From assembly GCA_949486985.1 (NCBI GenBank), contig CATBLW010000092.1, positions 1 through 32,308 on the forward strand: a DNA stretch of 32,308 nt. Direction: 5' to 3'. The translations under genes and the position numbers were made by a program. The notes below the pieces were generated by a model. The model ran no database searches and was not told the origin of the DNA. It saw only the letters and a list, made by a program, of their open reading frames with translations. The stretch is from Prochlorococcus marinus str. MIT 9215 (GTDB taxonomy: Bacteria; Cyanobacteriota; Cyanobacteriia; PCC-6307; Cyanobiaceae). Below are positions 25,263 through 30,941 of this stretch, in pieces (positions within the stretch are counted from its first letter, which is position 1; the number at the start of each line of letters is the position of its first letter).

Positions 25263-26857
25263 TGCCCCAAAAGCGCCTACTTCTATGGATTGCCGGCGCC
25301 TTGGTGGCCCTTCTTGTTATTGGGGGTGTCCTTCAGGTGGTGAGGAACCTGCTCTGGGATCTCAGCTATCTACTTCCTCCATGGCTGATGGGTCCAGTGC
25401 TGCTGCTGACAGCTGCTCTGGTGATCACATTTGTGGTGCAAGTCGGTTGGCCTTGGTGGAAAAACTTCCAACGCCAAAATTCAGGCACAAAAAAAAGCGA
25501 TCGCAAACCACTTTCACCCCCCAGCAGCCGACATCAAGCAGCCAAACAAAGTCTTGAAAGCCTTGATCGTCTACTTGAACGTCTCCAAGATGATGTTTCA
25601 AGGGAAGGGCTCAGGCAAGAACGAGAACGCGTTGGCCAGGAACTCTCCCGAGGCGATCTTGTGGTGGTGGTTTTCGGAACCGGCTCCAGCGGTAAAACCT
25701 CTCTGATCCGCGCATTGCTCAATGAAATGGTGGGCAAAGTTGGCGCTCCGATGGGCTCAACAATGAGCAGCCAGATTTATCGGCTGCGCTTAAAAGGACT
25801 TGAGCGTGGCCTGCAACTCATTGATACGCCAGGAATTCTTGAAGCCGGTGGCGATGGTCTGACTCGAGAGAAAGAAGCGCGTCAACAAGCCAGCAGAGCT
25901 GATCTGATGGTGGTGGTTGTGGACAGTGACTTGCGAGCCACTGAACTGGAAGTGATCAACAGCCTTGCCAATCTCGGCAAACGCTTACTGCTTGTGCTGA
26001 ACAAATGCGATCTTCGCGGCGAAGAAGAAGAACGTCGACTTCTCGATCTGCTGCGGGGGCGTTGCGCTGGCTTACTTGAATCTGAAGATGTCGTCGCCAG
26101 TAGCGCCGCGCCGCAATCGGTAGCGCGTCCAGGCAAGCAGCCATGGCAACCTCCTGCCGAAGTCGACAGCCTGCTACGCCGACTGGCTCAAGTCCTCCAT
26201 GCTGACGGAGAAGAACTTCTAGCCGACAACATCCTCCTCCAATGCCGCCATCTCGGTGATACAGGCCGTCAACTGCTGGATCAGCAACGGCAACAAGAAG
26301 CCCGGCAGTGCGTGGATCGTTACAGCTGGATCAGCGGAGGCGTCGTTGCCGCAACGCCTCTGCCAGTTGTTGATCTCGTTGGCACAGCAGCCGTTAATGC
26401 ACAGATGGTGATGGAAATCGCCAAGGTCTATGGCGTTCAACTCACCCGCAATCGCGCTCAAGAACTGGCGATATCAGTAGGGAGAACCCTTGCTGGACTT
26501 GGAATTGTCAAAGGCGGAGTTGCACTCATCGGAACAGCTCTGAGCGTGAACCTGCCAACGCTGCTATTGGGACGTGCGGTGCAAGGAGTCGCGGCGGCTT
26601 GGCTCACGCGCGTTGCCGGCGCCAGCTTCATCACCTATTTCCAACAAGATCAAGATTGGGGAGATGGTGGCATGCAAGAAGTGGTGCAGCACCACTACGA
26701 CCTCAACCGTCGAGAGTCATCTTTGGAGCGCTTTCTGCAGACAGCTCTGCGGCGGGTTGTTGAACCTCTTCGGCGGGAAAAACGGCGCCAACTTCCACCT
26801 CGCCCAGGGCCTCGGGGGGAGGCGGCAGCATCGGACCACGAGCATCCAGAACCGTGA
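25262..26857 (+). CDS. Membrane-bound GTPase with DUF697 region
   Basis: Predicted Era/YcjF-like membrane GTPase of unknown role. Two N-terminal helices (about residues 7-30 and 42-65) are followed by a charged linker, then the G domain: G1 GTGSSGKTS near 139-147, G3 DTPG near 187 and G4 NKCD near 247. The C-terminal part (about 345-460, ISGGVVAATPLPVVDLVGTAAVNAQMV onward) is a hydrophobic DUF697 region. The tail is Arg/Pro-rich and overlaps the convergent small membrane gene for 155 bp. I start at the ATG at 25262 (531 residues), overlapping the PBP stop as TGATG. Tight coupling to the FHA-PBP and lspA suggests an envelope function, but this is inference. Confidence 0.9.
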   Translation: MPQKRLLLWIAGALVALLVIGGVLQVVRNLLWDLSYLLPPWLMGPVLLLTAALVITFVVQVGWPWWKNFQRQNSGTKKSDRKPLSPPSSRHQAAKQSLESLDRLLERLQDDVSREGLRQERERVGQELSRGDLVVVVFGTGSSGKTSLIRALLNEMVGKVGAPMGSTMSSQIYRLRLKGLERGLQLIDTPGILEAGGDGLTREKEARQQASRADLMVVVVDSDLRATELEVINSLANLGKRLLLVLNKCDLRGEEEERRLLDLLRGRCAGLLESEDVVASSAAPQSVARPGKQPWQPPAEVDSLLRRLAQVLHADGEELLADNILLQCRHLGDTGRQLLDQQRQQEARQCVDRYSWISGGVVAATPLPVVDLVGTAAVNAQMVMEIAKVYGVQLTRNRAQELAISVGRTLAGLGIVKGGVALIGTALSVNLPTLLLGRAVQGVAAAWLTRVAGASFITYFQQDQDWGDGGMQEVVQHHYDLNRRESSLERFLQTALRRVVEPLRREKRRQLPPRPGPRGEAAASDHEHPEP

Positions 26858-26945
26858 TCACCGTCAAGTAAAACAAGCCAATTGCAACCGACACAGCACC
26901 CGTGACGATCGCCACCCAGCGACCACGAGTATTTGAAGGAGACAT
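26703..26945 (-). CDS. Small membrane protein, 80 aa, coupled to the decarboxylase
   Basis: One membrane helix (about residues 11-33, WVAIVTGAVSVAIGLFYLTVITVL) is followed by a Pro-rich segment (RGPMLPPPPEALGEVE) and an Ala/Glu-rich tail. I do not assign a family. I start at the ATG at 26945, which overlaps the upstream decarboxylase TGA as TGATG; the ORF-track start at 26948 is a TTG one codon earlier. Its last 155 bp lie antisense to the GTPase 3' end, where both proteins have low-complexity tails. The coupled start and the well-formed helix make it a real gene in my view. A shorter form ending nearer PPPPEALG would be more typical of a mini-protein, so the tail may be a recent extension. 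Confidence 0.72.
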   Translation of the reverse strand: MSPSNTRGRWVAIVTGAVSVAIGLFYLTVITVLDARGPMLPPPPEALGEVEVGAVFPAEEVQQPAAELSAESAPKMTLDG

Positions 26946-28375
26946 CAAGGAAACTCCGGCAAAGATTGATTCAATAAAGATTGATTCAATAAAGCAGCCA
27001 ACTGATCAAGATGCCCAGATTGCGTATGGGGATTGCCCAATACCGCCTTAAGGAAATAACGGCCTTGATGAAGGGGCCTGGACAGCATCAAATGATGATC
27101 AAGCAAACGTTGCCTCGTTGCTACTGACCACTGTTCAACCTGCTCGCGAGCAGCATGGCTAGGACAGCAGGCGAGCACATGCAAAGGCCCCGTGAGAATC
27201 GTCAAGCGTGTCGAATCGAGTTGATTCTGCAAATAGCAACGACGCTGGATGGCTCCATCTAACAAATCTTCGATTCCTTTCTCTCCTAGCTGCCGCAAAC
27301 CCAACCAGAGCTTGAGCACCTCTGCGGGCCTTGATCCCTGCAATCCCATATCACCGCCATGAGCTTCACCCCAGGCTGGTTCCATATAAGGCAAGTCTGT
27401 TGAAAAAGCAGATTCAAGATGCGTTCGATCGGCTACCAGCAATAGAGACGATGTCTTGGTAATACCAAGCAACTTCTGAGGATTCACCATGATCGAATCC
27501 GCTTGCGCCAATCCATCAACGGCTGAAGCTGTTGATGAAGAAAGGGCAAAGGCACCACCAATGGCCGCATCCACATGCAGCCAGAGGCCTTCTCGAGCAC
27601 AGAGCGCTGCCATTGGAGCCAAAGGATCCACAGCACCACGAACAGTCGTCCCCGCCGTCGCCACAACAGCAAAACACCGACGCCCTTGTGATCGCAAAAT
27701 CTTCAACTGATGCTCAAGAGCATTGAGATCAATCCGTCCACCTTCATCAACAGGAACTCTCTGGAGTGCATCAGCAGCCAGACCCATCACTCGAGTGGCC
27801 TTAAGCAATGACACATGGGCATCAGCACTGGCCAAAACGACAGCCTGGGGATCGTGCTGAAGATTCGCCTGCTGACGAGCGACAACCAGCGCCATCAGAT
27901 TGCTGAGGCTGCCTCCACTAGCGGCAACACCCCCAGCTTTAAACGGCAGACCAAATCGCTCGGCGAACCAGCTACAGATCTGTCGTTCCAAACGCGACAG
28001 ACCAGGCGAGAGTTCCTCGGCCAGCAAATTGTTGTTCAATCCTGCACAAATCAGATCAGCCGCGATGGAGGCCGTTAATGGCGGCGGATCGAGATGAGCC
28101 AATGCACCTGGGTGAGAGGGCTGAAAAGCCCCTTCCATCACGAGCTGCAGATCCTCCAGCAAGGCATCACTAGACAAACCATGCCGTGATGGTGGTGCCA
28201 CCTCAGGCAAAACACTTAAGGCTGGTAAAGGCCCCCGATGACTAGCCGAACCGAGCCAATCACATAAGCGAGCACTCGCCTGCTCCAGAAAAGCCTGCAA
28301 CTGTGGATCGAAATGATCAGGCGAAGCAAAAGGCGCCAATGAAACGGCCGGACTTATCTGAGAAGTGCCAGCCAA
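26945..28375 (-). CDS. PLP-dependent group II decarboxylase
   Basis: Fold-type I pyridoxal-phosphate enzyme of the glutamate/aromatic/diaminobutyrate decarboxylase group. Visible features are AASGGSLSNLMAL (cofactor phosphate region), VATAGTTVRGAVDP, HVDAAIGGA (Asp contacting the PLP ring) and the Schiff-base lysine in NPQKLLGI near residue 301. Substrate is not determinable by eye; L-2,4-diaminobutyrate, glutamate or an aromatic amino acid are the usual options. The 476 residues fit the group. The C-terminus LLNQSLLNQSL comes from a 15-bp tandem duplication and probably differs between strains. ATG at 28375, divergent from tadA with 63 bp between. It is followed by a coupled small membrane protein. 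Confidence 0.88.
   Translation of the reverse strand: MAGTSQISPAVSLAPFASPDHFDPQLQAFLEQASARLCDWLGSASHRGPLPALSVLPEVAPPSRHGLSSDALLEDLQLVMEGAFQPSHPGALAHLDPPPLTASIAADLICAGLNNNLLAEELSPGLSRLERQICSWFAERFGLPFKAGGVAASGGSLSNLMALVVARQQANLQHDPQAVVLASADAHVSLLKATRVMGLAADALQRVPVDEGGRIDLNALEHQLKILRSQGRRCFAVVATAGTTVRGAVDPLAPMAALCAREGLWLHVDAAIGGAFALSSSTASAVDGLAQADSIMVNPQKLLGITKTSSLLLVADRTHLESAFSTDLPYMEPAWGEAHGGDMGLQGSRPAEVLKLWLGLRQLGEKGIEDLLDGAIQRRCYLQNQLDSTRLTILTGPLHVLACCPSHAAREQVEQWSVATRQRLLDHHLMLSRPLHQGRYFLKAVLGNPHTQSGHLDQLAALLNQSLLNQSLPEFP
26961..26990 (-). repeat. 15-bp tandem duplication in the decarboxylase C-terminus
   Basis: AAAGATTGATTCAAT occurs twice in direct tandem (26961-26975, 26976-26990), followed by a further AAAG. 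It encodes the doubled LLNQS pentapeptide and preserves the reading frame. Confidence 0.95.
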
Positions 28376-28438
28376 GAGAAAAACTCAATCAAGTTCCATT
28401 GTCCCTCCTGATGGCATTGTTCGAGCAGAACCCGTGAG

Positions 28439-28969
28439 TTGCCTTTGCCGCTGGAAAGACCTTTAGAACTCAATCAGATGCAGCAGCGCCAGTGGATGAG
28501 GCGGTTATTAATGCGTGCAGACCATCTCGGAAGACTTGGGGAAGTTCCAGTGGTCGCCGTGGTTCTTGATGGAGAGGGTCGTTGCATCGGCCATGGCAGC
28601 AATCAACGTGAACGCAACCGCGACCCGCTTGGACATGCCGAGCTGATAGCCATCCGACAAGCGGCTTGGCTGCGAGGCGACTGGCGCTTCAACGACTGCA
28701 CCTTGCTGGTGACGCTTGAGCCTTGTCCGATGTGTGCAGGGGCCTTGGCTCAAGCACGCATGGGACAAGTGATCTTTGCAGCCTCAGATCCCAAGAGGGG
28801 CGGGCTTGGAGGCAGCCTAAATCTCGCCACTCACCCCAGTGCCCACCATCAAATGCGGGTTGTGGGTGGGGTGATGGAAGAGCCGGCAAGACTGCAACTT
28901 GAAGCCTGGTTCAGGCAGCGACGGCAACGCCCTGACGGAAACTTGGCAACTCCGACTCAAACAGATTGA
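28439..28969 (+). CDS. tadA: tRNA-specific adenosine deaminase
   Basis: Zinc deaminase that converts A34 to inosine in tRNA-Arg(ACG), needed to read CGN codons. The active site is complete: GHAE near residues 65-68 and PCPMCAGAL near 96-104, with the downstream ARMGQVIFAASDPKRGGLGG typical of TadA rather than other cytidine deaminases. The ORF-track start is a TTG at 28439 (176 residues). An ATG at 28478 (MQQRQWM) gives 163 residues, close to the family norm, and may be the real start. Its 3' end overlaps the convergent aminotransferase gene by 59 bp. Confidence 0.94.
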   Translation: MPLPLERPLELNQMQQRQWMRRLLMRADHLGRLGEVPVVAVVLDGEGRCIGHGSNQRERNRDPLGHAELIAIRQAAWLRGDWRFNDCTLLVTLEPCPMCAGALAQARMGQVIFAASDPKRGGLGGSLNLATHPSAHHQMRVVGGVMEEPARLQLEAWFRQRRQRPDGNLATPTQTD

Positions 28970-30095
28970 GCAGCCGATCCACGTTCTCTGGCGTTGAGTT
29001 GTATCCCATCAGACCAATTCTCCAGATTTTGCCTGCCAAGCTGCCAAGTCCACCTCCAACTTCAATGCCGTGCTTATTAAGCAAGTGGAGGCTAAAAGCT
29101 TTGCCATCAACACCCTCAGGGATGCTGACAGTCGTCAACGTTGGCAATCGCAGCTCCTCAGGAACATGCAACTTCAGGCCAAGGCGATCGAGGCCAGCCC
29201 AGAGTTTTTCAGCATTAGCTCGATGGCGAGTCCATGAATTCTCAAGCCCCTCATCAGCGAGGAGGCGCAAGGCTTCACGCATACCGAAATTCATATTCAC
29301 CGGTGCCGTGTGGTGATAAACGCGATCGCTGCCCCAGTACTGATTAAGCAGCGACACATCCAAATACCAATTAGGCACCTTGCCGCTGCGAGCAGCAAGC
29401 TTCGCTTCCGCACGCGGACCCATGGTGAAAGGACCAAGGCCAGGAGGGCAGCTAAGACCTTTCTGGCTGCAGCTATAGGCCAAATCAACCTTCCAATCAT
29501 CAAGGAAGACGGGCACTGCTCCTAGGGAGGTGACGGTGTCAAGAAGTAGCAGGCAGTTGTGTTGACGGCATAGATCACCAATGCCGTCCATCGGCTGGCA
29601 AACACCTGTGGAGGTCTCTGCATGCACAAGAGCCAAAATCGCTGGACGATGCTCAATCAGAGCCGCCTCCAGTTCTTCAAGAGAGAACGCCTCACCCCAA
29701 TTTTTTTCAATCAGCTGAACATTGGCTCGGTAGCGCCCGGCCATATCAGCAAGGCGATTACCGAAATAACCATTAACTCCGACCAGAACGGTGTCACCTG
29801 GTTCAACCGTGTTGGCCAACGTGGCCTCCATAGCAGAGCTTCCGGTACCGCTCATCGGCAGAGTGAGGCGGTTGTTGGTTTGCCAGGTGTAGCGAAGCAA
29901 CTCCTGCACCTCACTCATCAGCTCGACATAGAGCGGGTCAAGATGTCCTATCGGACTCCGCGCTAGCGCCTGCAAAACAATTGGATGGGCATTTGAAGGG
30001 CCAGGTCCAAGCAGAAGTCGTTCCGGTGTGGAAATCGGTCCGAGATCCTTCTTGTGACTTTGGTCAACCGGGGGGAGGGATTGCGTCGTCGCCAA
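28911..30095 (-). CDS. Class V aminotransferase, serine/alanine-glyoxylate type
   Basis: PLP enzyme that likely transfers an amino group to glyoxylate, a photorespiratory step useful in oxygenic phototrophs. Characteristic text includes LLLGPGPSNAHP near residues 27-38, MSGTGSSAMEA (PLP phosphate site), LLLDTVTSLGAVP and the PLP lysine in CSQKGLSCPPG near 210. The C-terminus GGLGSLAGKIWRIGLMG is typical of alanine/serine-glyoxylate aminotransferases. At 394 residues length is normal. The donor (alanine or serine) cannot be decided by eye. It lies downstream of apcF on the same strand with 96 bp between, and its 3' end overlaps tadA. Confidence 0.9.
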   Translation of the reverse strand: MATTQSLPPVDQSHKKDLGPISTPERLLLGPGPSNAHPIVLQALARSPIGHLDPLYVELMSEVQELLRYTWQTNNRLTLPMSGTGSSAMEATLANTVEPGDTVLVGVNGYFGNRLADMAGRYRANVQLIEKNWGEAFSLEELEAALIEHRPAILALVHAETSTGVCQPMDGIGDLCRQHNCLLLLDTVTSLGAVPVFLDDWKVDLAYSCSQKGLSCPPGLGPFTMGPRAEAKLAARSGKVPNWYLDVSLLNQYWGSDRVYHHTAPVNMNFGMREALRLLADEGLENSWTRHRANAEKLWAGLDRLGLKLHVPEELRLPTLTTVSIPEGVDGKAFSLHLLNKHGIEVGGGLGSLAGKIWRIGLMGYNSTPENVDRLLNLFESELPSFRQGVAVAA

Positions 30096-30191
30096 GGCCC
30101 TTGGTCAGATCAATTGAAGGGAGCCTACGCAGTCATCCGCCCCAGCTGGGATTTTCTTTGAGGGATTGCAACGGCAAACCTTCAAATCGCA

Positions 30192-30716
30192 TCAACGCTG
30201 ACGCACATCACTGATGGCCAAACCATTGGCCAAATGCTCGAAGGGCTGTTTAACGAGGGCAAGACGATCCTGAGGAATTCCTGCAGCGACTAAACGTTCG
30301 ACAACAACATCGCCCAGCAGAACAATGCTGCGCACAGTTGGCCCCGTTGGAACACTGAGGCTCTTGTAGGTGTCGTCTAAACCATTCAGAACCCGCTCAT
30401 TGAGGATTGAGCTGTCACCAGAAACGAGTGCGTAGCTGGCATAACGCAGGAAATAGTCCATATCGCGTAAACACGCTGCCAGCCGCCTTGTGGTGTAGGC
30501 CATGCCACCAGGAAGCAGTAACTCCGGATCATCAACGAACAAACGCTGACTAGCTTCTCGAACGATTTCAGTCGCTTCGCAATTGATCAGCTCAACGGCC
30601 TGGATCCGCAAAGCCGACTCACTGAGATAACCCTCAATCGTGGCGATAGCAGAGGGATCGAGGTAACGACCGAGCTGGTCGTAACGGCCAATCAACCCTG
30701 TGATGGCATCACGCAT
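30192..30716 (-). CDS. apcF: Allophycocyanin beta-18-type core subunit
   Basis: Phycobilisome core subunit that replaces one ApcB near the terminal emitter and carries one phycocyanobilin. MRDAITGLIGRYDQLGRYLD and RRLAACLRDMDYFLRYASYAL match ApcF; the bilin-binding Cys is in AACL near residue 81. It is 174 residues long, a few more than typical. The position normally occupied by the gamma-N-methylasparagine before YTTRR is Met here (GGMAYTTRR). Its presence indicates an organism with phycobilisomes. No Shine-Dalgarno sequence precedes the ATG at 30716; the upstream bases on the mRNA are CCTCC, the reverse of what is expected. It is divergent from glnA. Confidence 0.88.
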   Translation of the reverse strand: MRDAITGLIGRYDQLGRYLDPSAIATIEGYLSESALRIQAVELINCEATEIVREASQRLFVDDPELLLPGGMAYTTRRLAACLRDMDYFLRYASYALVSGDSSILNERVLNGLDDTYKSLSVPTGPTVRSIVLLGDVVVERLVAAGIPQDRLALVKQPFEHLANGLAISDVRQR

Positions 30717-30736
30717 GGAGGCAGCCTGGTCGATGT

Positions 30737-30782
30737 CTAGGAGGAAATTAACACTTTTGATCAGCCGAAAATCCCCTCCTAG
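30737..30782 (-). promoter_or_regulatory. Inverted repeat in the apcF leader
   Basis: CTAGGAGG (30737-30744) and CCTCCTAG (30775-30782) form a perfect 8-bp inverted repeat with a 30-nt spacer, 20 bp upstream of the apcF start. In the apcF mRNA the first arm contains AGGAGG, which could pair either with this repeat or with CCTCC directly before the ATG. This would permit alternative structures. Confidence 0.4.
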
Positions 30783-30785
30783 CCT
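30757..30785 (+). promoter_or_regulatory. Possible sigma-70-type promoter facing glnA
   Basis: TTGATC (30757-30762) and TAGCCT (30780-30785) are separated by 17 bp. A transcript from here would begin near 30792 and meet the hairpin ending at 30855. Weak match to consensus; supported mainly by the downstream terminator-like structure. Confidence 0.3.
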
Positions 30786-30791
30786 GAGATC

Positions 30792-30856
30792 CGAACAAGT
30801 TGACAGAAACGGTTACGGAAACAGTTGCCAAAAAGCCTCTGAAATGGCCTTTTTTG
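30792..30856 (+). ncRNA. Candidate small RNA between apcF and glnA
   Basis: A stretch of about 65 nt on the plus strand starts after the possible promoter at 30757-30785. It contains GGAAACA and a near repeat (AGAAAC), and ends in a hairpin followed by T6. GGAAACA is a motif I recall for the Yfr2 family of cyanobacterial sRNAs; the overall similarity has not been tested. It could instead be a terminated leader upstream of the NtcA promoter. Confidence 0.3.
30830..30855 (+). terminator. Terminator-like hairpin upstream of glnA
   Basis: AAAAAGCC pairs with GGCCTTTTT with one bulged C and an 8-nt loop, followed by T's. It lies upstream of both divergent genes, where a terminator is not expected unless a separate short transcript exists. 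Confidence 0.4.
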
Positions 30857-30864
30857 AGAAGAAT

Positions 30865-30907
30865 GTAGTGGTTGAAACAAAAATGGTGGCACGCCTCTGA
30901 TTACGGT
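30865..30907 (+). promoter_or_regulatory. NtcA-activated glnA promoter
   Basis: GTAGTGGTTGAAAC (30865-30878) fits the NtcA site GTA-N8-TAC with one changed base (AAC), and fits the core GT-N10-AC fully. After 23 bp comes TACGGT (30902-30907), matching the -10 form TAN3T. Site-to--10 spacing of 22-23 bp is the classic class II NtcA arrangement, and glnA is a textbook NtcA target. Predicted transcription start is near 30914, giving a leader of about 28 nt. Confidence 0.85.
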
Positions 30908-30941
30908 CTTTCACTAGAAAACGTTCGGTCGCAACATCTCC

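Noticed and set aside
30865-30941. Glutamine riboswitch (glnA RNA motif) upstream of glnA
   Set aside because: The leader is only about 28 nt from the predicted start and lacks the GGAAGUA-type core; the NtcA promoter explains the region.
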